This document shows, piece after piece, positions 8,746 through 18,137 of a stretch of 64,000 nucleotides of DNA. This DNA comes from Burkholderia cenocepacia (lineage in GTDB: Bacteria > Pseudomonadota > Gammaproteobacteria > Burkholderiales > Burkholderiaceae): positions 1 to 64,000 of the forward strand of contig NZ_UAQZ01000012.1 in assembly GCF_900446215.1 (NCBI RefSeq), in the 5' to 3' direction. Positions within the stretch are counted from its first letter, which is position 1, and the number at the start of each line of letters is the position of its first letter. The notes beneath the pieces are model-generated. The model saw only the letters and a list, made by a program, of their open reading frames with translations. It was not told where the DNA came from and searched no databases. The translations under genes were made by a program, and so were the position numbers.

Positions 8746-10537
8746 ATCGCACCTCGTGCAGCTCGGCGGTGGAACGTGCGGTCAGTGCGGAAAGCAGCGT
8801 CGGCATGTCCTCGTCTTGCGGCACGAAGGGCGAGCCGTCGCGCGGCACACAGAACGCGCTCTTCAGCAGGAATTTGGTCGACGCGACGTACAGGTTCTCC
8901 GGCACCTTCTGGCCGGTCGACACGTAGTGGACCGGCAGCTTGTAGCGGATCACCGTGTCGAGCACGCCGCCGAGGTGGGTCGCCTCGTCGAGCTTGGTGA
9001 GGATGCACCCGGCCAGGTCGGGATGCTCGCCCGCGCTGCGGTACGCCTGCACGACTTCGTTCAGCGTGTCGCCGTGGCTCGTCGCGTTGAGCAGCAGCAG
9101 GCGCTGCACCGGTGCGTTCGCGCCGTGCAGCATCGCGATCTGGTCGGACACCGCGCGGTCGCGCTGGCTCATGCCGATCGTGTCGATCAGCACGATGTGC
9201 TTGTTGCGCAGCTCGGACAGCGCGAGCGCGAGGTCGCCCGCATCCTTCACCGCGTGCACCGGCACGCCGAGGATCTTGCCGAAGATGCGCAGTTGCTCGT
9301 GACCGCCGATCCGGTAGCTGTCGGTGGTCAGCAGCGCGACCTTGCTCGCGCCGAAGCGCATCACGCAGCGCGCGGCCAGCTTCGCGGTGGTGGTCGTCTT
9401 GCCGACGCCCGTCGGCCCCATCAGCGCGAACACGCCGCCGCGCTCCATCAGCGCGTCCTCGCTGTCGAGCACCGGCAGGTTCGACGCAAGCACCGACTGC
9501 GCCCATTCCGCGGCCTGCCCGAAGGTCTGCGCACCGTCGCCGGACGGCAGGTTGTCGACCAGCATCCGCACCAGCTGCGCGGAGAAGCCGGCCGCGAACA
9601 GGTGCTTCGTCAGCGCGCCGTGAACGGCGCTGCGGCGCTGGCGGTCGTGCCACATCAGGCTGTCGAACTGCTCTTGCATCATCCCGCGCAGCTCGCCCAG
9701 CTCCTGCATCACCGTGTCGTTGACGATCCGCTCGAGGCGCGACTTCACCGCATCGGCCACCGCGGCGGCGGTGTCGGCGGACAGGCGCGTGCGTTCCGAC
9801 GCCCTGCCGGCGTACGCGGCGCCCGTGTCGGATGCGCGCTTCGCGGCGGCGGGCGATCCCGCGGCCGGCGATCCGGCGGCGAGCGATCCCGCGGCCGGCA
9901 TCCGGCGTTCGGCGTCGCGGACGATGTCGCGCGCCCAGTCCGGCGGCGTCGCGCTGGCCGCGGCGCGCGGCGCGGGCGCGCTCGGCTGCGGCTCGACCGG
10001 CGCCTGCGCACGGGCGATCAGCGCGTCGCGCTGCTGCGTGAGGCGCTTCGCGTGCTCGACCAGCCACGGTGCGGGTTCGGAAGGGGCGGCCGGCGATCCG
10101 GGCGCGGGCGTACCGGCGGCCGGCGCGACGATCGACGGCGCTGCCGCGGCGGGCGCGTCCGCATCGCTCGACGGAGAATGCGCATCCGCGTCGTGCGCGT
10201 CGGCACTCGCGCCGAACACCGACGAGAACACGTCCGGCAGCCCGCCTTCGCCGGCCGCATACGGATTGACGGCCGGGCGCGGTGCGATGCCCGGGCGCGA
10301 CACGATGCCCGGCACGGCGGCGGCCGGCACGGATTCCGGCACGCGCGACGTGGCGACGCGCGGACGTGCGGCCGGCGGCGCCACCGCGGCGAGATCCGAA
10401 TCGGCGAGTGCAACGATTTCGACGCTGCCGTCATCGAGCGTGCGGTTCGACAGCACGACCGCGTCGGCGCCGAGCGCCTCGCGCACGAGACGAAGTGCGT
10501 CGCGGCTCGTTGCGCCGGTGAATTTGCGAATGTTCAA
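8738..10537 (-). CDS. flhF: Flagellar biosynthesis GTPase FlhF
   Basis: A 599-residue SRP-family GTPase that places flagella, membrane-associated. Residues 1-50 form the conserved B-domain start (MNIRKFTGATSRDAL...). About 55-250 is a long Ala/Pro-rich linker with imperfect AAGSP repeats. The N-G domain follows, with the P-loop GPTGVGK at 374-380, then DSYRIGGHEQL, DTIGMSQRD and TKLDEATHLGG. The linker makes it longer than Bacillus FlhF (about 366 residues). It overlaps flhA by 4 bp (ATGA), indicating translational coupling. Confidence 0.95.
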   Translation of the reverse strand: MNIRKFTGATSRDALRLVREALGADAVVLSNRTLDDGSVEIVALADSDLAAVAPPAARPRVATSRVPESVPAAAVPGIVSRPGIAPRPAVNPYAAGEGGLPDVFSSVFGASADAHDADAHSPSSDADAPAAAAPSIVAPAAGTPAPGSPAAPSEPAPWLVEHAKRLTQQRDALIARAQAPVEPQPSAPAPRAAASATPPDWARDIVRDAERRMPAAGSLAAGSPAAGSPAAAKRASDTGAAYAGRASERTRLSADTAAAVADAVKSRLERIVNDTVMQELGELRGMMQEQFDSLMWHDRQRRSAVHGALTKHLFAAGFSAQLVRMLVDNLPSGDGAQTFGQAAEWAQSVLASNLPVLDSEDALMERGGVFALMGPTGVGKTTTTAKLAARCVMRFGASKVALLTTDSYRIGGHEQLRIFGKILGVPVHAVKDAGDLALALSELRNKHIVLIDTIGMSQRDRAVSDQIAMLHGANAPVQRLLLLNATSHGDTLNEVVQAYRSAGEHPDLAGCILTKLDEATHLGGVLDTVIRYKLPVHYVSTGQKVPENLYVASTKFLLKSAFCVPRDGSPFVPQDEDMPTLLSALTARSTAELHEVRFG

Positions 10538-12636
10538 GCGGAACCCCCGATGACGTTAACGACTTTGATCGTGCGTGTGTCCGGCACTTCGGCATACGAC
10601 AGCACTTTCAATTGCGGCAGGCTGCGGCGCAGGAAGCGCGCGAGCATCGCGCGCAGCGCGTGCTGCACCAGCAGCACCGGCGGCAGCCCGAGATTCTGTT
10701 GACGCAGCATCGCTTGCTGCGTGCCGGTCAGAAGGTTGTGCGCGAGGCCGGGTTCGAGGCCCGGGTTCGCGCCGGTGGCGAGCGCCTGCGACAGCACGCG
10801 CTCCAGGTTCGCGTCGAGGCCCATCACCTGCATTTCGCCGTTGCCCGGATACCACTGCTGCGTGATCGCGCGGCCGAGCGACAGGCGCACCGCGGCGGTG
10901 ATCTCGAACGCGTCGCCGCGGCCCGCATGCTCGGACACGGCCTCGAGGATCGTGCGCATGTCGCGGATCGGCACGCCTTCCTCGAGCAGGTTCTGCAGCA
11001 CCTTCTGCAGCGTGGTGAGCGAGATCGTCTTCGGCACGAGGTCCTCGACGAGCGACGGTGCATCCTTGCCGGTGCGTTCGACGAGCGCCTGCACTTCCTG
11101 GCGGCCGAGCAGCTCGGCCGCGTGCTGGACGACGAGATGGTTCAGGTGCGTCGCGACGACCGTGCTCGCGTCGACCACCGTGTAGCCGTACACCTGCGCC
11201 TGCTCGCGCAGCGCGACGTCGATCCACACGGCCGGCAGCCCGAACGCGGGGTCCTGCGTGACGGCGCCCGGCAGCGCGGCCGTCACCTGGCCCGGGTTGA
11301 TCGCGAGCCACTGGCCCGGGAACACTTCGCCCGCGCCGATCTCGACGCCCTTCAGCGCGATCCGGTACGCGTTCGGCCGCAGCTCGAGGTTGTCGCGGAT
11401 ATGGATCACCGGCGGCAGGAAGCCGATTTCCTGCGCGAATTTCTTGCGGATGCTCTTGATGCGCTTGAGCAGCTCGCCGTCGCTGTTCTTGTCGACGAGC
11501 GGAATCAGCCGGTAGCCGACTTCGAGCCCGAGCGGGTCGATCAGCTGCACGTCGTCCCAGGTCGCTTCGTGGCTGTCGGCCGGCAGCACGGCGGGCGGTG
11601 CGATGTCGGTCACGTCGCCGGCCGCCTTGCGGGCCGCCGCGCGCCGGGTCTGCGTGCGCGCCAGCCAGATCGCGCCGCCGCCGAGCGCGAGGAACGCGAA
11701 GTGCGGCATCCCCGGGATCAGCCCCATCAGCACGATGATCGCGCCGGTGATCGTCAGCACGCGCGGGTTCGTGAACAGCTGGCCGGTGATCTGCGTGCCG
11801 ATGTCCTCGTCGGTCGCGACGCGCGACACGATCACGCCGGCCGCGGTCGAGATCACGAGCGACGGGATCTGCGCGACGAGGCCGTCGCCGATCGTCAGCA
11901 GCGTGTAGTTGGTGCCGGCCGCGGCGAAGCTCATGTCGTGCTGGACCATCCCGACGATCAGCCCGCCGATCACGTTGATCGCCATGATGATCAGGCCGGC
12001 GATCGCGTCGCCGCGCACGAACTTCGACGCGCCGTCCATCGACCCGTAGAACTCCGCTTCCTGCGACACGGCCAGGCGCCGCTTGCGCGCCTGTTCCTCG
12101 TTGATGAGGCCGGCGTTCAGGTCGGCGTCGATCGCCATCTGCTTGCCGGGCATCGCGTCGAGCGTGAAGCGCGCGGACACTTCGGCGATCCGCCCCGCGC
12201 CCTTCGTGATCACCATGAAGTTGATGATCATCAGGATCACGAACACGACGATGCCGACCGCGAAGTTGCCGCCGACCAGGAAGTGGCCGAACGCCTCGAT
12301 CACCTGGCCGGCCGCGTCCGGGCCGGTATGGCCTTCGAGCAGTACGACGCGCGTCGACGCGACGTTCAGCGACAGGCGCAGCAGCGTCGAGAACAGCAGC
12401 ACGCTCGGGAACGCCGCGAAGTCGAGCGGCTTCATCGTGTACATGCTGACGAGCAGCACCATCACCGACAGCGCGATGTTGAACGTGAACAGCAGATCCA
12501 GCAGCATCGGCGGCAGCGGCAGGATCATCATCCCCAGGATCATGCAGATGAGGATCGGGCCCGCGAGCGCGCGCAGGTTCGTGCCTGCCAGCAGGTTCGG
12601 GCGCTTCGCGAACAGGCCGGTGGTCGGGGTGCTCAT
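10534..12636 (-). CDS. flhA: Flagellar export apparatus protein FlhA
   Basis: 700 residues, the usual length. It is the nonameric gate component of the flagellar type III export machine in the inner membrane. The N-terminal half carries about eight transmembrane segments plus the FHIPEP-family loop (GDAIAGLIIMAINVIGG). The C-terminal half from about 350 is the cytosolic ring that docks chaperone-substrate complexes, including FliT-FliD. It overlaps flhB upstream and flhF downstream by 4 bp each. Confidence 0.97.
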   Translation of the reverse strand: MSTPTTGLFAKRPNLLAGTNLRALAGPILICMILGMMILPLPPMLLDLLFTFNIALSVMVLLVSMYTMKPLDFAAFPSVLLFSTLLRLSLNVASTRVVLLEGHTGPDAAGQVIEAFGHFLVGGNFAVGIVVFVILMIINFMVITKGAGRIAEVSARFTLDAMPGKQMAIDADLNAGLINEEQARKRRLAVSQEAEFYGSMDGASKFVRGDAIAGLIIMAINVIGGLIVGMVQHDMSFAAAGTNYTLLTIGDGLVAQIPSLVISTAAGVIVSRVATDEDIGTQITGQLFTNPRVLTITGAIIVLMGLIPGMPHFAFLALGGGAIWLARTQTRRAAARKAAGDVTDIAPPAVLPADSHEATWDDVQLIDPLGLEVGYRLIPLVDKNSDGELLKRIKSIRKKFAQEIGFLPPVIHIRDNLELRPNAYRIALKGVEIGAGEVFPGQWLAINPGQVTAALPGAVTQDPAFGLPAVWIDVALREQAQVYGYTVVDASTVVATHLNHLVVQHAAELLGRQEVQALVERTGKDAPSLVEDLVPKTISLTTLQKVLQNLLEEGVPIRDMRTILEAVSEHAGRGDAFEITAAVRLSLGRAITQQWYPGNGEMQVMGLDANLERVLSQALATGANPGLEPGLAHNLLTGTQQAMLRQQNLGLPPVLLVQHALRAMLARFLRRSLPQLKVLSYAEVPDTRTIKVVNVIGGSA

Positions 12637-13832
12637 GCCGCGGTCCCTCGTTTGCCGAGCGTGTCCTCGGCTTCTTCACGTTCGTCGTCGGCGGCGACCG
12701 ACGTGCCCTTGTCGAGTTCGGCCGGCACGTCGAGATCGACCGGCACCGCCGGGAACGCGCCGCCTTCCGAGCGGAAACGCTTGAGCTGGTACACCCATGC
12801 GAGCACTTCGGCGACCGCCGAGTACAGCGAACCGGGGATCTCGCGCTCGAGTTCGACGTTGTGATACAGCGCCCGCGCGAGCGGCGGCGCTTCGAGCAGC
12901 GGCACGTTGTGTTCGGCCGCGAGTTCGCGGATGCGCGCCGCGACGAGGTTCACGCCCTTCGCGACGACCTTCGGCGCGCGCATCTCGCCATCCGTGTATT
13001 GCAGCGCGACCGCGAAGTGGGTCGGGTTCGTGACGACCACGTCGGCCTTCGGCACGGCCGCCATCATCCGGCGGCGGGCGATCGCGCGCTGCTGCTGGCG
13101 AATGCGCCCCTTCACGTGCGGATCGCCTTCGTTCTCGCGATGCTCGCGCTTCACTTCTTCCTTCGTCATGCGCAACTTCTTGTTGTACTGCCAGAGTTGG
13201 TAAGGCACGTCGAGCCCGGCGACGACCAACATCCCGGCGACCGTCGTGCCGCAGCACACGGCGACCAGATGCAGCGCATCGGGCAGCGCCGCGCCGAGCG
13301 GCTGGGTCGCGAGGCCGAGCAGTTCGTCCTTGCTGCGCCAGATCGCGATGCCGCCGATCCCGCCGACCACCAGCGTCTTCGCGATCGACATCCCGAGCTG
13401 GATCGGCCCCTGGATCGAGAAGATCCGGCCGAGGCCCGAAATCGGGTTCAGCCGGTCGAACTTCAGCTCGAACGTCTTTTGCGAAATCAGCCAGCCGCCG
13501 AGCGCCATCGGCGCGAGCAGCGCGGCGACGCCGGTGAGCGCGAGAAGCGGCAGCAGCGCGGCGAAGCCCTCGAGGCTCGCGCTGCCGGCCGCCGACAGCA
13601 TCCGGTGGGTGTCGAACGCGGTCGCGCGATCGAACGTGAACGCGCCGCGCAGCATCGCCTGCAGATGCGCGCCCGACGGGCCCGCGAGCAGCCATGCGCC
13701 GTAGAACCCCGCCGCGAGCAGTGCGAACGAAGCCAGTTCGCGCGAACGCGCGACCTGCCCCTCCTCGCGCGCCTTCTCGCGGCGCCTGGGAGTGGCGGCT
13801 TCGGTCTTGTCGAGATCGCTCTCGTCTGCCAC
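12633..13832 (-). CDS. flhB: Flagellar export switch protein FlhB
   Basis: 399 residues. It is the substrate-specificity switch of the flagellar export gate: it self-cleaves at Asn-Pro to change from hook to filament substrates. The cleavage motif NPTH is at 269-272 (VVTNPTHFAVALQY). Four transmembrane segments lie in 30-210, and the N-terminus ESDLDKTEAATPRRREKARE is typical. It is the first gene of flhB-flhA-flhF-flhG-fliA. The C-terminal tail past 350 is acidic and longer than the E. coli protein (382). Confidence 0.97.
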   Translation of the reverse strand: MADESDLDKTEAATPRRREKAREEGQVARSRELASFALLAAGFYGAWLLAGPSGAHLQAMLRGAFTFDRATAFDTHRMLSAAGSASLEGFAALLPLLALTGVAALLAPMALGGWLISQKTFELKFDRLNPISGLGRIFSIQGPIQLGMSIAKTLVVGGIGGIAIWRSKDELLGLATQPLGAALPDALHLVAVCCGTTVAGMLVVAGLDVPYQLWQYNKKLRMTKEEVKREHRENEGDPHVKGRIRQQQRAIARRRMMAAVPKADVVVTNPTHFAVALQYTDGEMRAPKVVAKGVNLVAARIRELAAEHNVPLLEAPPLARALYHNVELEREIPGSLYSAVAEVLAWVYQLKRFRSEGGAFPAVPVDLDVPAELDKGTSVAADDEREEAEDTLGKRGTAA

Positions 13833-14261
13833 GGGGCCTCCAGTCGGCTACGGCGGAATGCCGTTTTCCAGTGACACCGATTATTCATGGAGGCGTCAAA
13901 CGCCGATCGGTCGAGCAAAGCCGGGAAAGGGGGGTATTTCGGGGAATCGGACGAGCCGCCGCGAACGCGGCCGGAGCGGGGGCGGAACGATGCGCGGCGC
14001 GACGGAAAAACCGGCCGGCCGGCGCATGGGGGCGGCGGCGCTCGCAGGCGGGACGGCACCGGCTGAGTGCGGGGGGACGGTGAAACGACGGGCGGGAAAA
14101 CGGGAAGAGGCGGGGAAAGCGGGCCCCGACGCAACGGCCCCCGGACGGGCCGATCGCCACGTCATGCTCGTCGCGAATACGTCGAGTCTTCGCTTCGTCG
14201 CAATCCTTGCGCCCGGCCCTTTCCGGGGCCAGCGCAAGCCCGTTATTGGCGTGAACGGGCC
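13833..14261. other. Intergenic region upstream of flhB
   Basis: No supported gene. It should contain the FlhDC-dependent class II promoter of the flhB operon. Visible are a small hairpin (GGCGT/ACGCC around 13892-13904) and G-rich tracts near 13930. No sigma-28 type TAAA-N15-GCCGATAA sequence is seen on the minus strand, consistent with a class II rather than class III operon. Confidence 0.5.
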
Positions 14262-14759
14262 CTAGCCAGCCGCCGCCCGCTGCAGCGCGTCGAGATCGAG
14301 CTTCTTCATCGTCATCACCTGCGCCATCACGCGCTCGGCGCGGGCCGGGTCGCCCGTCATCAGCTCGGCCATCTGCACCGGCACGACCTGCCACGACACG
14401 CCGAAGCGGTCGCGCAGCCAGCCGCATTGCTGCGCGCGCTCGTCGCCGCCTTCGGACAGGCGCGCCCAGTAACGGTCGATCTCGTCCTGGTCGCGGCAGT
14501 TGACGACGAACGACACGGCCGGCGTCATCTGGAACACGGGGCCGCCGTTCAGCGCGACGAACGCCTGCCCGTCGAGCTCGAACGCCACGGTCATCACCGC
14601 GCCCTCGGCGTTGCCGGACGCGTGCGCGCCAGCCTTGCCGTAGCGCGCGACGTGCACGATGCGCGCGTTGTCGAACACCGATACGTAAAAAGCGGCCGCC
14701 GCCTCGGCGTCGCGGTCGAACCACAGGAACGGCGTGATGCGCTGGATACGCTGGGTCAT
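14262..14759 (-). CDS. VOC-fold (glyoxalase/PhnB-like) protein
   Basis: 165 residues from ATG 14759, with GGAG upstream. It begins TQRIQRITPFLWFDRDAEAAAAFY, the opening of the PhnB/3-demethylubiquinone-methyltransferase-like branch of the vicinal oxygen chelate superfamily, and has the paired beta-alpha-beta-beta-beta units expected of that fold, including a WQVVP motif near 120. Reaction unknown; members include metal-dependent isomerases, dioxygenases and resistance proteins. It sits between flhB and DUF3443 on the same strand and is probably a passenger rather than a motility gene. Confidence 0.75.
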   Translation of the reverse strand: MTQRIQRITPFLWFDRDAEAAAAFYVSVFDNARIVHVARYGKAGAHASGNAEGAVMTVAFELDGQAFVALNGGPVFQMTPAVSFVVNCRDQDEIDRYWARLSEGGDERAQQCGWLRDRFGVSWQVVPVQMAELMTGDPARAERVMAQVMTMKKLDLDALQRAAAG

Positions 14760-14870
14760 GGCGCTGTCTCCTCGATGTCGTGCCGGCACCGGTGCCGGTC
14801 TTACATCGTAGCCGCTCCGCCGGCGCCTGGCGGCGCGCCGGCTCGTAGCGCGCGCACCGCACGCCGGATA

Positions 14871-14897
14871 AAAAAGGGGGCGATCGCTCGCCCCCTT
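14871..14897 (-). terminator. Intrinsic terminator after the DUF3443 gene
   Basis: A 10-bp stem (14874-14883 with 14888-14897) around TCGC. The A-run on its left becomes a U-run on minus-strand RNA. It lies 26 bp past the DUF3443 stop. Confidence 0.85.
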
Positions 14898-14922
14898 CGT
14901 TCCTGCGTCCGGCCGTGCCGCG

Positions 14923-16161
14923 TCAGAACGCGACGAACGGCTGCGCGCCGCCGCTCGCGGTCTTGTCCATCCCGAAGTAGATCGTCTTGCCGTAGAAGTG
15001 CGGCATGCCGATGTCGAGCCAGCTGGACGAGCCGAACGGGCCCGCGATGTCGTTGAACGCGAACGTCGACGGGTTCGAGAACAGCGAATCCGCGTTCGCG
15101 ACCGGCATCGACACGGTACCTGACGCGCCGTTCTGGCCCCTCAGCGTGGCCGAGTACGAGGTCGTGGTCGCGGGGCAGTAGAACTCCGTGTTCCTCGAAC
15201 AGACCGTCTGCGCCGAATCGTTGAAGAAATACGCGTTCGAGCCCGTATCGAAGAACGCGGTCACGTTGCGCCCCTGGAACGTCGCGCTGACGTCGCCGGT
15301 CGTGGTCGACGTCATCACCGTCTTGCCGCTCAGGTTCGGCAGGCCGAACGTCAGCGTGCCGGTTGCGCTCCCCTGCCCGCTGGACGAGATGTCGGGCATC
15401 TGCACGCTCACGCCGTCGCTGTTCGCGAACCGATGCACGGGGTTGGCCACCTGCTGCGCGAGCGGCACGAGCGCGACCGTGCAGCTTGCGTTGTCGCCGT
15501 TCGGGCACGCGTAGTAGTTGTTGCTCGTCGACGTCGACGTCGCGCAGGTCGTGCCGCAGTCGTACGGCGCCGGCCCGATGCCGAGGATCCCGTTCGCGCC
15601 GAGCGCGCCGGTCGAGTTGGCCGACGCGCCGCCGTTCGTGCACGAGCTCGGCACGTTGGTCGTGCCGAGGTCGCCGATGATCTGCACGGGCAGCGAGCTC
15701 GCCTGCTCGGTGCCGATCGACAGGTCGACGGTGCGCACCGAGCCCCACGTGTAGCTCGACACGAACTTGCCGCATTCGGCGACCGGCGCGCCGCCGCTCG
15801 TCACCTGCGGCAGGCTGTCGTGCACGCCCGCCACCGCGCTGCCGACGAGCCGCAGCCCGTAGGACGCGGTGTCGACGAGCACGTTGTTGACGATCTGGCA
15901 GTTCGACGTGCCCGGCACGCAGACCTTCAAGCTGATGGTCGGGATGTTGATCACGTTCGCGGCGCCGGCGCCGACCGTGATGACGGCCGTATTGCCGCTG
16001 TTGCCGTCGGACCCGCCCTAGCCGTTGCCGCCCGTATTGCCGCCGTTGCCCGCACTGCCGCCGCCGCCATCGCCGCCGCCGCATGCCGTCACGAGTACGG
16101 CCGTCGCGGCCAGGAGGCCCAGCACGCCGAGCCAGCGCTTGAATGTACGAGGAATGCTCAA
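14923..16161 (-). pseudogene. DUF3443 lipoprotein interrupted by an amber codon; aspartic-protease-like motifs
   Basis: Reading from TTG 16161 (GGGAG ribosome site upstream) gives a 412-codon frame. It opens with a lipoprotein signal (hydrophobic core, lipobox VTAC near residue 27) and a Gly/Asn-rich linker. Codon 48 in that linker is TAG (16018-16020); the same frame then runs to 14923. The region after the stop matches DUF3443: DTAS near residue 97, GILGIG near 192 and DTGSN at 305-309. Two DT(A/G)S sites flanking a GILG motif resemble pepsin-type aspartic proteases. Restart at GTG 15954 would give a 343-residue protein without a signal. This is either a true nonsense mutation or a base error in the linker. 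It lies 16 bp after DUF2844 in an apparent two-gene operon. Confidence 0.75.
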
Positions 16162-16177
16162 GGTCGCTCTCCCGCTG

Positions 16178-16681
16178 TCACTGGATATCGGTGCCGGCCA
16201 CGCCGGCAGGCAGCGCCGACGGCAGCCATGCCTGGCCGGAGAAGGCGCCCATGTGGCCGCCCGTCCGGATCACGAGGCCGCTCGTCTCGACGGCCACCGG
16301 CGCGCGCCAGCCGCGCGCCTGGTGCGCCGCCTGGACTCCGGCGGTGTACTGCGGGAAATAGCTGCCGAGCAGCGACGCGAGATCCGGCATCGTCGGCCCG
16401 CGCCATGCGAGGCCGAATACGCTGCCGGCGGCCGACGTGTATTCGTGGATGACGGTGCCCGATCCGAGCGTGATCTCGCGGACGGTATAGGCGGCCGTGC
16501 TCGTCTGCACGCCGTCCGCCGAGCGCATCGCGCGCTGCAGCGCCCGCACGGTGGCGGCCTGATCGTCCGCCGGCGGCGACATCGGTGCGCCGCCGAGTTC
16601 CGCATGTGCGTGGACGGCCCACAGCACACTCATTGCAGCCGTCGCGTGCGCGACGGTCCAGCCCAAGCGTTTCAGCTTCAC
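16178..16681 (-). CDS. DUF2844 exported protein
   Basis: 167 residues from GTG 16681, preceded by a G-rich ribosome site. A signal peptide covers about residues 1-25 (cleavage near HAHA-ELGG). The mature part carries features I associate with DUF2844: YTVREITLGSGTVIHEY and GSVFGLAWRGPTMPDL followed by LLGSYFPQY. Function unknown. It is consistently paired with DUF3443 in Burkholderia, as here with a 16-bp gap, so the two probably act together in the envelope. It is not obviously a motility protein despite lying between cheZ and flhB. Confidence 0.8.
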   Translation of the reverse strand: MKLKRLGWTVAHATAAMSVLWAVHAHAELGGAPMSPPADDQAATVRALQRAMRSADGVQTSTAAYTVREITLGSGTVIHEYTSAAGSVFGLAWRGPTMPDLASLLGSYFPQYTAGVQAAHQARGWRAPVAVETSGLVIRTGGHMGAFSGQAWLPSALPAGVAGTDIQ

Positions 16682-16940
16682 GTTCCCCCCCAAGGGACTG
16701 GCTTCGTTGCCCACGGCGCCGCCGTCGGCCCCCGCCGCCTGCCAACTTATGAATCTTACGAATGACGCTACGTTGCTGCTGACGCGTAGTATGCCTGCGG
16801 AGTGTGGCCACGTGTCAATTCGACGCAGGATCACGCCGCGCGGCGCATCGGCGGCGGACACGGGAAAACGGCGGCGGGAACGGGGAATGCGCGCATCGGC
16901 CGCCTCGCGGAAGGGGACGCGCCGATGCGTGGCGACCAGG

Positions 16941-17672
16941 TCAGAAGCCGAGGCTGGCGAGCAGGTCGTCGACCTGCCCCTGGTCCTGGACGACGTCGGA
17001 TTTGCCTTCCGGCGCGATCTGCGGGCCGTTCAGCAGCGATTCGGGGCTGCCGGTCGCGCTCATCTGCTCGGCCGCGAACGCGGCGGCGGTGGCCGCGAAC
17101 TGCTCGCGCCGCTCCGGCGCGATGTTCTCGACGAGCACCGTGAGGAGCTGCTGCTCGATCAGGTAGACCATGTCCATGATCTTCTTGATCACTTGGCCGG
17201 TCAGATCCTGGAAATCCTGCGCGAGCATGATCTCGAGCAGCTGCGCGCGAGTCGCCGACGTCGACTCGGGCAGCGTGCGCAGGAACGTGCGCGTATCGTC
17301 CATCAGCTCGCGCACGTCCGCGTGCTCGATCGGCGCCGCGTACCACTGCGCCCAGCGCGCGTCGAGCGCCTCGGCCTCGTTCTGGATGCGCTCCTGCATC
17401 GGCTTCGCGATCTCGATCGCATTCAGCACGCGCACCGCGGCCTGCTCGGTCATCGTCGCGACGTAGCGCAGCCGGTCGCGCGCATCCGGCACGGCTTCCG
17501 CCGCGCGCTCGACGTGCTTGTCGAGCCCGAGCTCGCGCATCGAATCGCGCAGCGTGCGCGTGACGTGGCCGATGCGCGCGAGGATCCGGTCGCTCGCGTA
17601 ATCGGCGCCTTCGGCATGGCCGTCGGCGTTGATCGCCGCGCCGGCGAGCGCCGCATGGATCGGCTCGTTCAC
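16941..17672 (-). CDS. cheZ: Chemotaxis phosphatase CheZ
   Basis: 243 residues. It dephosphorylates CheY-P to end the tumble signal. The long helical hairpin contains [14 protein letters not shown], whose Asp-Gln pair is the catalytic site, and the C-terminal peptide DDLLASLGF is the CheY-binding tail. It starts 2 bp after cheY and ends the che operon. Confidence 0.96.
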   Translation of the reverse strand: MNEPIHAALAGAAINADGHAEGADYASDRILARIGHVTRTLRDSMRELGLDKHVERAAEAVPDARDRLRYVATMTEQAAVRVLNAIEIAKPMQERIQNEAEALDARWAQWYAAPIEHADVRELMDDTRTFLRTLPESTSATRAQLLEIMLAQDFQDLTGQVIKKIMDMVYLIEQQLLTVLVENIAPERREQFAATAAAFAAEQMSATGSPESLLNGPQIAPEGKSDVVQDQGQVDDLLASLGF

Positions 17673-17674
17673 GT

Positions 17675-18070
17675 TCAGCTCCCGGCCTTGGCCATCTTGT
17701 CGATGATCTTGTTCAGCTTCTCGTCGAGCGTCGCGGCCGTGAACGGTTTCACGACGTAGCCGCTCGCGCCGGCCTGCGCGGCCGCGATGATGTTCTCCTT
17801 CTTCGACTCGGCCGTGACCATCAGCACCGGCAGGTGCGTGAGCGTCGCGTCCGCGCGGATTTCCTTCAGCATCGCGAGGCCGTCGAGGTTCGGCATGTTC
17901 CAGTCGGAGATCACGAAGTCATAGCCGCCGCCGCGCAGCCGCGCGAGGCCGGCCAGGCCGTCCTCGGCCTCGTCGACGTTCGAATAGCCCAGTTCCTTGA
18001 GCAGGTTGCGGACGATCCGGCGCATCGTCGGGAAATCGTCCACCACCAGGATTTTCATGCTCTTGTCCAT
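17675..18070 (-). CDS. cheY: Chemotaxis response regulator CheY
   Basis: 131 residues from ATG 18070, with AAAGGAA upstream. It is a single receiver domain that binds FliM on the motor when phosphorylated. The acidic pair is Asp11-Asp12, the phospho-acceptor Asp56 ([11 protein letters not shown]), the switch Thr86 and Lys108 in VVKPF. Strongly like enteric CheY, and adjacent to cheZ, so this is the motor-facing CheY; the second regulator at 25837 is more divergent. Confidence 0.96.
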   Translation of the reverse strand: MDKSMKILVVDDFPTMRRIVRNLLKELGYSNVDEAEDGLAGLARLRGGGYDFVISDWNMPNLDGLAMLKEIRADATLTHLPVLMVTAESKKENIIAAAQAGASGYVVKPFTAATLDEKLNKIIDKMAKAGS

Positions 18071-18137
18071 CGTCGTTCCTTTCCAGATTCGTTTCCGTCG
18101 AGACGCGTATCGTGGCACGCGCCCCGTGACATTCCAT

